DNA of 64,000 nt from Ignavibacteriales bacterium (GTDB lineage Bacteria > Bacteroidota > Ignavibacteria > Ignavibacteriales > Ignavibacteriaceae). The notes beneath the pieces are model-generated. The model saw only the letters and a program-made list of their open reading frames with translations. It did no database searches and was not told where the DNA came from. The translations under genes were made by a program, and so were the position numbers. Positions 9,914 through 19,731 of this stretch are shown piece by piece; the first letter of the stretch is position 1; each line of letters opens with the position of its first letter. Location: assembly GCA_016709765.1 (NCBI GenBank), contig JADJMD010000012.1, forward strand, positions 434,001 to 498,000, in the 5' to 3' direction.

Positions 9914-10372
9914 TTAGTTATTATCTATATTCGGTGAACTTGAATTAAGTATAACCTGCTCAGCTAATTTGCCGCCGTAATTACCGGCTTGATAAACAAA
10001 ATAGCCTCCTAATAAAGACATTACAAAGATAACTATTATTAAAATACGATTAAGTTTTTTCTTAACGAATAGAAAGTATTTTATGACCAATAATATAGAA
10101 TAAAACCAAACAGTTAAATTTGCATAAGCTTGATGATTGTTAAAAATTTCCTTGCCTTCATTCGTCCAATTTTTTACAAGTTCAAATGCTTGATTACCGG
10201 AAAGCACTGCAAACAAAGATCCAATCACACCGATTGTTAAAAAAATAACCGATAATTTAGAAAAAAAATCTTTACCGGATATTATAAAAAGTAATTCAAT
10301 AATCGGATACAACAATAAAAATGCTATCGGAAAATGAACAACTTTGGGATGTATGCTAGCTAAAAATTCCAT
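9914..10372 (-). CDS. DUF2231 family inner-membrane protein
   Basis: 152-residue integral membrane protein with four hydrophobic helices (about 15-32, 39-60, 86-103, 109-127). The opening IHPKVVHFPIAFLLLYPIIE and the loop GNQAFELVKNW are characteristic of DUF2231, a family of small membrane proteins, some of which are linked to redox or haem functions. No haem-binding CxxCH is present. It lies 9 bases after the SDR gene in the same operon. Family membership is fairly clear; the function is unknown. Confidence 0.85.
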   Translation of the reverse strand: MEFLASIHPKVVHFPIAFLLLYPIIELLFIISGKDFFSKLSVIFLTIGVIGSLFAVLSGNQAFELVKNWTNEGKEIFNNHQAYANLTVWFYSILLVIKYFLFVKKKLNRILIIVIFVMSLLGGYFVYQAGNYGGKLAEQVILNSSSPNIDNN

Positions 10373-10381
10373 AATAATTTT

Positions 10382-11143
10382 TTATCCAACTAAAACTGAG
10401 CCGCCGTTAACGTTTAATACTTCTCCATTTATGTGTCTTGATAAATCAGAGGCGAGAAAGATAACTGGACCTGCAATATCATCTGCAGTGGCTATTCTAC
10501 CTATTGGTATTTTTTTCAATTCTTCGTCAAGATTTTTTTTATTTGATAAAACACTTTTAGACATATCGGTTAAAACCCAGCCTGGAGCAACACTATTTAC
10601 ATTTATATTAAAGGGACCAAGTTCAGCTGCAAGTGATTTTGTAAAAGATATCATTCCGCCTTTAGAAGCGGCATAGTGCGAGTAATTTGCTTCACCACGC
10701 TGACCTGCAGTTGATGATATATTAATAATCTTGCCATATCTTTTTAATTTCATAAAGCGGCTAACGATTTGTGTAAATAAAAATGTAGATGTAAGATTTG
10801 TTTTTATAGTTTCTTCCCATTCAGAAAGTTTCATCTTTGTAATTTTGCCTTCTTTCCAAATACCGGCATTATTAACTAAAACATCAATTCTTCCAAAATC
10901 TTTTAAAACGGAATTAACAGTACTTTTAATTTCATCTTCATTGCTAATATCAACCTTGTATGCTTTACATTTAGAAATTTTTGAAAATCGTTTTTCTAAT
11001 CTGGCAGCTAGCCCGGGATTAGAGTTGTATGTAAACGCAACTGCAGCACCCGCCATACAAAAATACTTAACGCAGGCTGCACCAATCCCTTTTGAGCCAC
11101 CAGTAATTAATATTTTTTTAGAATTTAGATTGAACATTTTCAA
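10382..11143 (-). CDS. SDR family oxidoreductase (FabG-like)
   Basis: 253-residue classical short-chain dehydrogenase/reductase, using NAD(P)H. The dinucleotide site TGGSKGIG spans 14-21, NNAG is at 91-94, and the catalytic Ser144, Tyr157 and Lys161 are in place (YAASK). The C-terminus VLNVNGGSVLVG resembles 3-oxoacyl-ACP reductase FabG, but no acyl carrier protein or fab gene is adjacent, so the substrate is open. The ATG at 11143 overlaps the stop of truA by four bases, implying translational coupling. Confidence 0.9.
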   Translation of the reverse strand: MKMFNLNSKKILITGGSKGIGAACVKYFCMAGAAVAFTYNSNPGLAARLEKRFSKISKCKAYKVDISNEDEIKSTVNSVLKDFGRIDVLVNNAGIWKEGKITKMKLSEWEETIKTNLTSTFLFTQIVSRFMKLKRYGKIINISSTAGQRGEANYSHYAASKGGMISFTKSLAAELGPFNINVNSVAPGWVLTDMSKSVLSNKKNLDEELKKIPIGRIATADDIAGPVIFLASDLSRHINGEVLNVNGGSVLVG

Positions 11144-11868
11144 TACTCCACTTTATATAAAAATAATCCTTTAGCAGAAACAGATTCAAAAGCTTCTTCC
11201 CGGTTTTGTGATTTAAAAATTCCGTTAATAAAAGCTTCTGGATCATTTTGATCTTGTGCCTTTAATAATGTGCCGGTAATTGTTCTTACCATTCCGTGCA
11301 AATACCTGTTTGCTTGGATCGTGAACAAAAATAGTTCACTTTTTTTGCACCAAAATGCTTTATACACTGAGCAATTTTTGTTCTCAATATCTTCATTTTT
11401 TTTGCTGAAAGATGTAAAATCTTTTTCACCAAGTAAGAGATTGCTAAGTATATTTAATTTTTGTAAATCAATTTTACGCGGATAAAAATATGAATAATTC
11501 TTATAGAATGGTGATCTGTTTTGTGAGATTAGATACAAATACTTTCTTTTTTTTGCATCAAATCTGGCGTGAAATTCTAAGTCAACTTCATCCATTGAAG
11601 AAACAACAATATCTAATGGTAAAACCGAGTTAAGTGAATGTTTAAATCGATAAATATCAATATCCGTTTCCGTTCTAAAATTTGCTACTTGCCCTAACGC
11701 ATGCACCCCTGAATCAGTTCTTCCTGAACCTATTAGGTTAATTTTTTCTTTTAGTACAACTTCAATTGCGTCGGTAATCTTTTGCTGGACTGTTTCGGAG
11801 TTCTTTTGGATTTGCCACCCAGCGTAGTTTGTCCCATCATACTGTATAATTAGTTTATAGTTTTTCAA
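11140..11868 (-). CDS. truA: tRNA pseudouridine(38-40) synthase TruA
   Basis: Converts U38-U40 of tRNA anticodon stems to pseudouridine. The catalytic Asp52 lies in GSGRTDSGVHALGQVANF, and the N-terminal NYKLIIQYDGTNYAGWQIQ is the standard first strand of the family. I choose the TTG at 11868 because it gives the expected N-terminus; an upstream TTG at 11916 would add 16 residues with no family counterpart. At 242 residues it has normal length. The 3' end overlaps the SDR start by four bases. It is the first gene of the leftward operon that runs to about 7397, and it diverges from the hybrid kinase. Confidence 0.92.
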   Translation of the reverse strand: MKNYKLIIQYDGTNYAGWQIQKNSETVQQKITDAIEVVLKEKINLIGSGRTDSGVHALGQVANFRTETDIDIYRFKHSLNSVLPLDIVVSSMDEVDLEFHARFDAKKRKYLYLISQNRSPFYKNYSYFYPRKIDLQKLNILSNLLLGEKDFTSFSKKNEDIENKNCSVYKAFWCKKSELFLFTIQANRYLHGMVRTITGTLLKAQDQNDPEAFINGIFKSQNREEAFESVSAKGLFLYKVEY

Positions 11869-12132
11869 AAACTGATATCTTGAGTTGTTAATTTGAATTG
11901 TAAAGATAACCCTCAAACTAAATTATAACAATTAGAAAATGATTTTGACTGTTCAATTTAGCTAAGAACACATAAGTTTTTAATCAAAACTTTCTTCTAA
12001 ACAATTAAAAAATCTTCTTATCTTAACTCGTAAGATTATAATGAAATTTAATTCTATCTTTACAGGATTATTTTAAGTCATATGAAAATCGTATATAAAT
12101 ATTTTCAGTATCAAAGAACGAATAGTTAAAAA

Positions 12133-15100
12133 ATGCATAATGCTAATTATGAGAAATATCGTTCTCTTTATGAAAATCATCCATTAATTCATATCACTAT
12201 TAATTATGAATACCAAATCACATCTGTAAATGAAAATGGCGCACGTGAATTAGGTTACACTGTTGGTGAATTAATAGGATCATACATTTCTGATTTATTT
12301 ACCCCGCAAGATTCAAAAAAGCTTGAAAAACAAATTCAGTCTGCTCTGTTAAATCCTAAAAAACAATCTTCCCACGAGATGAAAATGGTTCGTAAAAATG
12401 GGCAGGAGTTTTGGGTGAGAGAAACTATTTACACGTCAAACGAACAAAATAAGGCAAAGGAAATATTTTTTGTATTTGATAATATCACTTTTCAAAAAGA
12501 TGCAGAGGTTAAAGCCAAAAACCTAGCTCAAAGTTTGCAGAATATGTTGGATGCCTCGCCGTTGGGAGTTCTTGTTTACAGACTGGATGAGAATAATAAT
12601 TTGATTCTAATTACTACTAACCAATCCGCTGTTAACATTCTTCAAATAGATATTTATGCTTTAATATCAAAAAAAATTCAAGAAATCTTTCCAGGACTTG
12701 TAAAAGATAGCTTAATAGAGAAATTTATTTCAGTTGTTAATACTGGGCAGTCGCTACTTAATCAAAATTTATTTTATGAAGATGCTCACTTTAAAGGTGT
12801 TTATGAATTTTCTGTAATGAAATTATCAGAAAAAACTATTGCAATTTTTTTTACAGATGTAACTGAAAAACTAAAAGCTCTTAATTCCCTAAAACAAAAT
12901 GAATTAAAATTTAAAACACTTTTTGAATCTGCTAATGATGCAATCTTTTTAATGAAAGAAGATGTATTTATTGATTGTAATGATAAAACCAAAGAAATGT
13001 TTAAAGCTGCAAAAGATGAAATCATTGGTAAAAACCCCTATCTATTTTCACCCGAATTTCAGCCCGATGGACATTCATCTAAAAGTAAGGCACAAGAGAA
13101 ACTGACCAACGCACTGAGTGGAACTCCACAGTTTTTTGAATGGAAACATAAAAGATTGGATGGAAGCCAGTTTGATGCAGAAGTAAGTTTAAAACGAATT
13201 GAATTACAAAGTGAAATTTATCTACAAGCAATTGTCCGAGATATTTCACAGAGAAAAATTTCTGAACGAATAATTTCTGAGCAGAGAAGAGAAATCTCTA
13301 CACTTATGAGTAATTTGCCGGGAATGGCTTATAGGTGTGCTAACAATATTAATTGGACAATGGAATTCGTAAGTGATGGCTGTTACGAATTAACCGGATA
13401 TAGAAAAGACGAACTTATAAAAGATAAAGTAGTTAGTTATGCTAACTTAATCAATAAAGATGACCAATTGCTTGTGTATGAAGCTGTTCAAAATGCCATT
13501 AATAATCACGAACAGTTTACGATGTTATACCGTATAACCACCTGGCAAGGACTTGAAAAATGGGTTTGGGAGAAGGGTTGTGCCATTTATAATGATAAGG
13601 GAGAGGTTATTTGCCTTGAAGGATTTATAACTGATATAACAGAAAGAAAATTAGCGGATGAAAAAATAATTATTCTTGCTCATGCATTAAAAAGTGTATC
13701 AGAATGTGTTTGTATTACTAATATGCGTGATAAAATTATTTTTATTAATAAATCTTTTAGTCGTGTTTATGGTTATTCGTTAGCAGAACTTGTTGGTAAA
13801 CCAATTACATTTGTCCGTTCAGAAAAGAGTGATCCTGCAGTAGTAAAAAAGATATATCCCGAAACATTAGCCGGCGGATGGACGGGTGAGCTTATCAACA
13901 AAAGAAAAAATGGAGAGGAATTTCCAATACATCTTTCCACTTCATTAATTACGGATGATTCAGGAAAACCAGTTGCACTTGCAGGTGTTAGCCTTGATAT
14001 TACAGAATTAAAAAAGAATGAATCAGAGTTAATTGTAGCTAAAGAAAAAGCAGAACAGGCTTCCCGATTAAAAAGTAATTTCTTTACCAGTATTAGTCAT
14101 GAACTTAGAACGCCATTGGTAGGCATTTTAGGATTTGCCGAAATTTTACGAGATGAAATTAAAAAACCGCAATTTTCAGATATGGCAGAAATGATTTTAT
14201 CAAGCGGTAAAAGATTGATGGAAACTCTCAACTCTGTACTTGATCTTTCGAAAATTGAGGCAAATAAACTTGAATTGAAATACTCAGAAGTAGATCTAAA
14301 TATTTTTGTGGATGAAAACCTTAAACTGTTTAAGTCAATCGGGGCTAAAAAAGGCTTATCAGTTCTTGCAAAAAAATCAAAAAAAGATGTTTATGCTTAT
14401 GTAGATGAACAATTGTTATTCCAGATTCTTAATAATCTAATTAGTAACGCTATTAAATATACACATAATGGTACCATAACGATTGAAGTGAAAATTATTA
14501 ATAAAGATAAAAAAGATTTTGCATCTATAACTGTTATGGATACCGGAATTGGTATCAAAAAAGAAAATTTAAAAAATATATTTGAAGAATTTAGACAAGT
14601 TAGCGAAGGGCTAAGCAGACAATTTGATGGCACCGGACTTGGGCTAACCATCACAAAAAGATTTATTGAATTAATGTCTGGCAAAATAATAGTAAATAGT
14701 CAATTAGGAAAAGGATCAACATTTGAAGTGTTGTTCCCATTGCATCAGTTTAAATTAAAAAATGAGTTGAATGGTTCGGTTGAACAATTAGATTCTAATC
14801 CCGAAAAAGATTTTTCACACAGTGATTTACCAAATATTTTAATAGTTGATAATGATGAAGCTAGCCGAGATATAATAAGATTATTCCTTAAAAATATTTG
14901 CAATATTGATTCCGCTGAATCCGGAGAAAAGGCCATTAAACTGGTTAAGACAAAATCTTACAAACTTATTTTTATGGATATTAATCTGGGTAAAGGTCTA
15001 TCGGGAATCGAAACCACACAAAGAATAAAAAAGTTCAGTAAATACAAAAGCACTCCAATCGTTGCCTTAACTGCATTTGCTTTGACAGGCGAAAAGGAAG

Positions 15101-15189
15101 AATTTTTAAGTATAGGCTGCACACATTACCTTTCAAAACCTTTTATGAAAAAGGACCTGCTGGAGTTAGTTAAATCTATTCTCTTTTAG
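12133..15189 (+). CDS. Multi-PAS hybrid sensor histidine kinase with receiver domain
   Basis: 1018-residue soluble hybrid kinase. There are five PAS modules at about 5-125, 130-250, 255-375, 385-510 and 515-640. The dimerisation/phosphoacceptor domain follows with His656 in SISHELRTPLVGILGFAE, then the ATPase domain (N box LNNLISNAIKY, G boxes MDTGIGI and GTGLGLTITKRF). A C-terminal receiver (about 905-1015) carries acceptor Asp949 in LIFMDINLGKG. No membrane segment or signal peptide is seen, so it senses cytoplasmic cues. No cofactor-binding residue can be assigned to the PAS domains. No DNA-binding response regulator is adjacent, so the phosphate must pass to an output elsewhere. A small PAS protein follows 147 bases downstream. 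Confidence 0.95.
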   Translation: MHNANYEKYRSLYENHPLIHITINYEYQITSVNENGARELGYTVGELIGSYISDLFTPQDSKKLEKQIQSALLNPKKQSSHEMKMVRKNGQEFWVRETIYTSNEQNKAKEIFFVFDNITFQKDAEVKAKNLAQSLQNMLDASPLGVLVYRLDENNNLILITTNQSAVNILQIDIYALISKKIQEIFPGLVKDSLIEKFISVVNTGQSLLNQNLFYEDAHFKGVYEFSVMKLSEKTIAIFFTDVTEKLKALNSLKQNELKFKTLFESANDAIFLMKEDVFIDCNDKTKEMFKAAKDEIIGKNPYLFSPEFQPDGHSSKSKAQEKLTNALSGTPQFFEWKHKRLDGSQFDAEVSLKRIELQSEIYLQAIVRDISQRKISERIISEQRREISTLMSNLPGMAYRCANNINWTMEFVSDGCYELTGYRKDELIKDKVVSYANLINKDDQLLVYEAVQNAINNHEQFTMLYRITTWQGLEKWVWEKGCAIYNDKGEVICLEGFITDITERKLADEKIIILAHALKSVSECVCITNMRDKIIFINKSFSRVYGYSLAELVGKPITFVRSEKSDPAVVKKIYPETLAGGWTGELINKRKNGEEFPIHLSTSLITDDSGKPVALAGVSLDITELKKNESELIVAKEKAEQASRLKSNFFTSISHELRTPLVGILGFAEILRDEIKKPQFSDMAEMILSSGKRLMETLNSVLDLSKIEANKLELKYSEVDLNIFVDENLKLFKSIGAKKGLSVLAKKSKKDVYAYVDEQLLFQILNNLISNAIKYTHNGTITIEVKIINKDKKDFASITVMDTGIGIKKENLKNIFEEFRQVSEGLSRQFDGTGLGLTITKRFIELMSGKIIVNSQLGKGSTFEVLFPLHQFKLKNELNGSVEQLDSNPEKDFSHSDLPNILIVDNDEASRDIIRLFLKNICNIDSAESGEKAIKLVKTKSYKLIFMDINLGKGLSGIETTQRIKKFSKYKSTPIVALTAFALTGEKEEFLSIGCTHYLSKPFMKKDLLELVKSILF

Positions 15190-15254
15190 CAATAGTTACA
15201 CGCTATTTATTTTTTTTTGATTAAAAACGCATTAAATTTTTTAAAAATAGTGTA

Positions 15255-15296
15255 AACTAACTATTTACTTTAATTACAAATAAGCCTTAGTTAGTT
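15255..15296. promoter_or_regulatory. Inverted repeat upstream of the small PAS gene
   Basis: AACTAACTA (15255-15263) and its exact complement TAGTTAGTT (15288-15296) are separated by 24 bases. The second arm ends 40 bases before the ATG at 15337. It could be a regulator-binding site or a leader hairpin; no T-run follows, so it does not look like a terminator. Confidence 0.35.
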
Positions 15297-15336
15297 ATTA
15301 TAATCCATTTTAATAACCCATTTTTAGGGGAAAGTT

Positions 15337-15804
15337 ATGAATCATTACATACATAACGATGTTGTAATTACGGAAAAAGAATTGTTAAGTGAGATTGTTA
15401 ATTTAAGAGAAAAAATTTCTGACCTGGAGTCTGATAGGAGAAACCAGAGAAAGATTGTTAATCAGTACAAAAGTATTTTCCCAAAAATTACTAACCCAAT
15501 GTTTCTTACAGATGTTTCTGGAAAGATTATCGACGCCAATTCTGAGTTTATTCATTTTTTAGGGTACTCACTTTTTGATTTAAGAAGAATGAGCATAAAA
15601 TCTATTATTCCAATGGAACTTCATGAAAATGAAACAAAAATTTTATTAGAAGAACTTCAAAGAAATATACGAATAAACTCCCGTTGTAGCGTATACTTTA
15701 AAATAAATGGTGAGAAGGTTGAAGTAGATCTGGAAGTGATTGCAACTTTTGATGATTACAATAATTTCGATGGCATTACAAGAATTATAAAAAATATTTT
15801 ATAA
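15337..15804 (+). CDS. Stand-alone PAS domain protein
   Basis: 155 residues. An N-terminal coiled coil (about 12-45, heptad-like ELLSEIVNLREKISDLESD) leads into one PAS domain (about 48-155, with PMFLTDVSGKIIDANSEFIHFLGY). There is no output domain. It may act as a sensor subunit, dimerising through the coiled coil and modulating another signalling protein, possibly the hybrid kinase upstream. A strong ribosome site (AGGGGAAAG) precedes the start. Its stop codon directly abuts the stop of the convergent aldehyde dehydrogenase, with no bases between. Function beyond PAS sensing is unknown. Confidence 0.85.
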   Translation: MNHYIHNDVVITEKELLSEIVNLREKISDLESDRRNQRKIVNQYKSIFPKITNPMFLTDVSGKIIDANSEFIHFLGYSLFDLRRMSIKSIIPMELHENETKILLEELQRNIRINSRCSVYFKINGEKVEVDLEVIATFDDYNNFDGITRIIKNIL

Positions 15805-17169
15805 TTATTTTACATACACTGTTTTGATGTTTACGAATTCCTTTATTCCGAATGGAGAAAGTTCCCTTCCGTAACCTGATTCTTTTATTCCGCCAAATGG
15901 TAATCTTGGATCAGATTTAACAAAATCATTTACAAAACAGCAACCCGCGTTTAACTTTTCTTTGGCAATTAGCTCTCCCCTGTTGGAACTTTTTGTAAAA
16001 ATTGCAGCGCCTAAACCAAAAATGCTTTTATTAGCAAGCTTGATTGCGTTATCTTCATCTTTTGCTTTTATTAATGCTGCTACAGGGCCAAATAATTCTT
16101 CCTCAAAAGCAACCATACCCGGCTTGACATTTTTTAATATTGTTGGTGAATAGTAAGCCCCTTCCATATCAGGAATTGTTCCGCCAAGAACCAACTCAGC
16201 ACCTTGCTCAATACTTCTTAAAACTTGAGCATGCAATTCATCTCTAAGCTGAATGCTTGCTTGTGGTCCTAAATCATTTTTCTCATCAAAAGGATCGCCC
16301 ATTTTTTTCTTTGACATCAAATCCAAATATAACTTTTCAAATTCATCGTAAATACTTTCTACAATAATAAATCTTTTAGCTGCAATACAACTTTGCCCAG
16401 CATTTATCAAACGAGACGTTACACAAGACAATGCAGCTTTCTCTAAATCAGCATCTTCAAGAATAATGTATGGATCACTTCCACCTAATTCCAAAACAGT
16501 TTTTTTGATTAAACTTCCCGATAGTGAAGCAACTGATTTTCCTGCAGGAACACTTCCTGTTAGTGTTACGGCCTTAACTTTTTTATTTGAGATTACTTCA
16601 TTTACATTTTTTGAAGTTACCAATAAAGTTCGAAAAAGATTTTCAGGAAATCCTGCTTTTCTAAAAACATCTTCTATTGCTAATGCGCAACCGGAAACAT
16701 TTGAAGCATGTTTTAATAATCCTGCATTGCCAGCCATTAAATTTGGGGCAGCAAAACGAAATACCTGCCAGAATGGAAAATTCCATGGCATAACTGCTAG
16801 TATCACGCCAAGTGGTTGAAAAGAGACAAAACTTTTTGTGGCTTCCGTTTTGATTATTTCATCATCTAAAAATTGTTCTGCACTCTCGGCATAATAATCA
16901 CAAACCCATGCGCACTTTTCAACTTCTGCTCTTGATTGTGTAATGGGCTTTCCCATTTCCATTGTCATCAACACAGAATATTCTTCAGAGTATTCCCTTA
17001 GAACTTTTGCAACATTCTTCATTAATTCTGAACGATGGGTAAATAAAGTTTCTTTCCAACTTGTAAATGCATTATCAGCCGACGAAATGATTTGCGATAA
17101 TTCCTCACTGGACATTTCATTGTAGGATTTAATCTCTTTACCGTTTGCCGGATTGATTGATTTTAGCAT
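15805..17169 (-). CDS. NAD(P)-dependent aldehyde dehydrogenase, succinate-semialdehyde dehydrogenase-like
   Basis: 454-residue aldehyde dehydrogenase, oxidising an aldehyde to the acid with NAD(P)+. The general base Glu227 (VLELGGSDPYI) and the nucleophile Cys261 (NAGQSCIAAKRF) have the standard spacing, and MPWNFPFWQVFR marks the cofactor-binding core. The short form and PFGGIKESGYGRELSPFGIKEFVN tail pattern are like the YneI/Sad group of succinate-semialdehyde dehydrogenases. It is the last gene of a leftward operon, 24 bases after the SpoIIE phosphatase. Aldehyde specificity is inferred from family resemblance only. Confidence 0.92.
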   Translation of the reverse strand: MLKSINPANGKEIKSYNEMSSEELSQIISSADNAFTSWKETLFTHRSELMKNVAKVLREYSEEYSVLMTMEMGKPITQSRAEVEKCAWVCDYYAESAEQFLDDEIIKTEATKSFVSFQPLGVILAVMPWNFPFWQVFRFAAPNLMAGNAGLLKHASNVSGCALAIEDVFRKAGFPENLFRTLLVTSKNVNEVISNKKVKAVTLTGSVPAGKSVASLSGSLIKKTVLELGGSDPYIILEDADLEKAALSCVTSRLINAGQSCIAAKRFIIVESIYDEFEKLYLDLMSKKKMGDPFDEKNDLGPQASIQLRDELHAQVLRSIEQGAELVLGGTIPDMEGAYYSPTILKNVKPGMVAFEEELFGPVAALIKAKDEDNAIKLANKSIFGLGAAIFTKSSNRGELIAKEKLNAGCCFVNDFVKSDPRLPFGGIKESGYGRELSPFGIKEFVNIKTVYVK

Positions 17170-17193
17170 ACTATTAATAAGATTGTTTTTGGT

Positions 17194-18426
17194 TTACGAT
17201 GTTCTTTTTATTACCACAATTGTTTTATCATCAGTGTAAGATCCATTTGTAGAAAAATTTATAACATCTTCTAATATCCCAAGAGCTATCTCTTTAGGAG
17301 TTTTATCCTTAAGTTTTTTTATCATAGACATCAATCGTTGCTCGCCGTAAAATGCAAACTTTGAATTAGCCGCTTCGGTAACTCCATCAGAATATAAAAC
17401 CAGAATATCGTTTAGATAAATATTAATGTTTTCAACAAAATATTTTGATTGTGGTGCGGGCCCTAAAACAGGTCCAGTTGGATTAAGCAGTTCTATTTTA
17501 TTTTTTGCGCTTTTATAAAACATTGGCGGATTATGTCCGGCGTTTGCGTATAGAAATAACCCATTCTTATAAGTAGAAAGCTCACCATAAAATAAAGAAG
17601 TAAATTTATCATCCTCAAAAATCTTATTAACAAGTTCATTCATTCGCTTTAAGATTAAAGAAATTTTGATCTCAAAAGTAGTAGCCATTCTAAGGGCACC
17701 GGAAACATACATTGCCTCGGCAGCAGCAGCAACACCTTTACTTGCTGCATCACCAATAGTAACTCCGATTCTATCGTTGTTATCACCAATATCTAAATAA
17801 TCAAAGAAATCTCCGCCAACAATTTCTGCGGGATCAGTAATACCATAAATATCAAAATGATGAAATTTATATTCATGCTCAGGTAAAATACTTTTTTGCA
17901 GTTGTCTCGCTTTGTCAATATCTGCTTTTAAGAGATTAGCACTTAAAGAAATTTTTCTTTGCTTTATTTGCGATGTTAATGCAGTTGCAATAATGCTTAG
18001 ATTAATTCTTAGCTCGTCATCAATATTTTTAGAGTTTAGAGCCAGAACATATTGATAAAATGGTTTCCCATGTAATTTAGATTTATGTCCAACACCAGAA
18101 GCAGAATATTTAAAGATACCTTTTTTTCTCAAGGCTTCAATTGTTTCATGTCCAAGAATTGTTCTAGACTGTGCAAGCTGCTCAAATACCGGATATTCTA
18201 ATGCCCGAATAATAAAATCCTTTTCGATCTTTTCCATTTTGCCGGTTTGATAAAGCAGTTTATAACCTTCTTTCTCAGGATACAACTTCCAGATTCTGCC
18301 ACCTGTAAATCCAATTGCCGGGTCGTGTACTATTTCATTAATTACTGTAGTAAGCATCTCTTCATCAGAGACAAATTTTTGTGATGCTATTGTTTCAACA
18401 GTTTTATGTAATTTTTTTTGATTCAA
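17194..18426 (-). CDS. PP2C/SpoIIE-type protein serine phosphatase with GAF-like sensor
   Basis: 410 residues. Residues 1-170 form a GAF-like sensory region without membrane segments. A short coiled-coil linker (KARQLQKSILP) leads to the PPM/SpoIIE phosphatase domain (about 190-410). Metal-binding aspartates are conserved: EIVGGDFFDY, IGDAASKGVAAAAEAMY, LYSDGVTEA and YTDDKTIVVI. Such RsbU-like enzymes dephosphorylate STAS antagonists in partner-switching circuits. The start is a TTG at 18426 behind AGAAAG; the next Met (20) would clip the sensor. It sits 14 bases after the M64 peptidase gene. No STAS partner is adjacent; the nearest is at 61.2 kb, so a link is only possible. Confidence 0.9.
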   Translation of the reverse strand: MNQKKLHKTVETIASQKFVSDEEMLTTVINEIVHDPAIGFTGGRIWKLYPEKEGYKLLYQTGKMEKIEKDFIIRALEYPVFEQLAQSRTILGHETIEALRKKGIFKYSASGVGHKSKLHGKPFYQYVLALNSKNIDDELRINLSIIATALTSQIKQRKISLSANLLKADIDKARQLQKSILPEHEYKFHHFDIYGITDPAEIVGGDFFDYLDIGDNNDRIGVTIGDAASKGVAAAAEAMYVSGALRMATTFEIKISLILKRMNELVNKIFEDDKFTSLFYGELSTYKNGLFLYANAGHNPPMFYKSAKNKIELLNPTGPVLGPAPQSKYFVENINIYLNDILVLYSDGVTEAANSKFAFYGEQRLMSMIKKLKDKTPKEIALGILEDVINFSTNGSYTDDKTIVVIKRTS

Positions 18427-18440
18427 AATTTTCTTTCTGG

Positions 18441-19712
18441 TTATTCACTGTAAAAATCTATCATTCGTTTTATTGCACGCTTACAAACAGGACAAAAATT
18501 ATCAACTGAAATTGATTTCATAGAACAATCCTGCATAGGTCTGTAAACACCTTTAGCAACATAACCACCGCCTTCAAATACACCGACAGTACTGTTAAAC
18601 GCTTTAGTTGACGGAGTTGGAACAGGTGTTTTGCTATCAAGCATGTCTTCCCACTTGGATTTAAAATTAACAAGCGTTGTTAAATTTGGATCAAGCGGTT
18701 CAACATCGAGTGGATAAAATTCATTATAAGCAACATCTGATGTGTAATATTCGTCTCCAAGTCCTGCAAATCCATGCCCAAATTCGTGTGTAAAAATATA
18801 TTCACTATAATTGTTATCACTTACACAAACTGAATAATGATTATATATAGCACCACCACCGTATTTGGTTGTATTTACTAAAATAAAAATTTGATCGTAA
18901 GGAGCGTTTGATGCAATGTTGCGTAAGGATTTATTATCATTTGTCATCAAATATCGATCAAGATCGAATGTATAAAATCTAGAATTTACAATAGTGTTTT
19001 TCCAGACATTTTCTGCCGGAATATCAGTACCACTTTCTTTTGATGGAGCTTCAATTCCCCAAATGTTAAATTTATTTTTATTTTCTTTGTAAGGTGATGC
19101 GTTAAAAAGAAACCCTGCAAATTTTTCACAATCTTTTATAAATTTATTCATTTCATCCAAAGTATAGCCATCCGGAATAATAACTATATCCACTGCCTGA
19201 TCAGAATCGATATTATTTACGACTTTAAAATTCGGGTACTCAAGTGTGCGTTCTGTTTTAACAAAATAGCTATTTGGATTAATTACATATTCGAACTTTT
19301 TATGCAGAATATTTTTTTTATCTCTTGAATAGAATTCTACCATAACATTGTTTTTAGGATATGGAAAAACAATTGTTTCACTAAAGCTTTTTGTTGTTTG
19401 CTTTGCTTCATCGGTTGTCTGCCACTCGCTAAACAAAGTAGCATAAGTATGTGAATAAATTTCTCTTCCTGAAACAAAATCTTTTACAACAAACTTATAC
19501 TTGCCGTAATCAAACTTATCAAGCAGATTGGTTTTTGATCCACCCCAATAGGGTTCTTCTATCAATTCATCTATAGAATAAGAATCTTCCGTTGCATTTC
19601 CTGTATGATAATAATCCAATCTTAAAGTTTTATCTGCGAAGTATTGATCAAAATTTATTTGTGGAAATGATATTAAAGGTATGAGTGTAAATAATAATAA
19701 ATATTTTTTCAT
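18441..19712 (-). CDS. Secreted M64 family (IgA peptidase-type) metallopeptidase
   Basis: 423-residue secreted zinc peptidase. A signal peptide covers 1-17 (MKKYLLLFTLIPLISFP). An N-terminal beta domain (about 20-150) precedes the peptidase domain. The zinc site reads HEFGHGFAGLGDEYY: His309, Glu310 (catalytic), His313 and Asp320, the M64 pattern. A C-terminal CPVCKRAIKRMIDFY could form a disulfide or bind metal. There is no T9SS sorting domain, so it is likely periplasmic or exported by another route. The family is named for IgA cleavage in Clostridium, but here the substrate is unknown. It sits between pyrE and the phosphatase with short gaps. Confidence 0.88.
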   Translation of the reverse strand: MKKYLLLFTLIPLISFPQINFDQYFADKTLRLDYYHTGNATEDSYSIDELIEEPYWGGSKTNLLDKFDYGKYKFVVKDFVSGREIYSHTYATLFSEWQTTDEAKQTTKSFSETIVFPYPKNNVMVEFYSRDKKNILHKKFEYVINPNSYFVKTERTLEYPNFKVVNNIDSDQAVDIVIIPDGYTLDEMNKFIKDCEKFAGFLFNASPYKENKNKFNIWGIEAPSKESGTDIPAENVWKNTIVNSRFYTFDLDRYLMTNDNKSLRNIASNAPYDQIFILVNTTKYGGGAIYNHYSVCVSDNNYSEYIFTHEFGHGFAGLGDEYYTSDVAYNEFYPLDVEPLDPNLTTLVNFKSKWEDMLDSKTPVPTPSTKAFNSTVGVFEGGGYVAKGVYRPMQDCSMKSISVDNFCPVCKRAIKRMIDFYSE

Positions 19713-19731
19713 TTGGTTCTATTGAAAGTGA

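Noticed and set aside
15190..15215. Terminator after the hybrid kinase
   Set aside because: AATAG/CTATT followed by T's is only a 5-bp A+T-rich stem, too weak to call.
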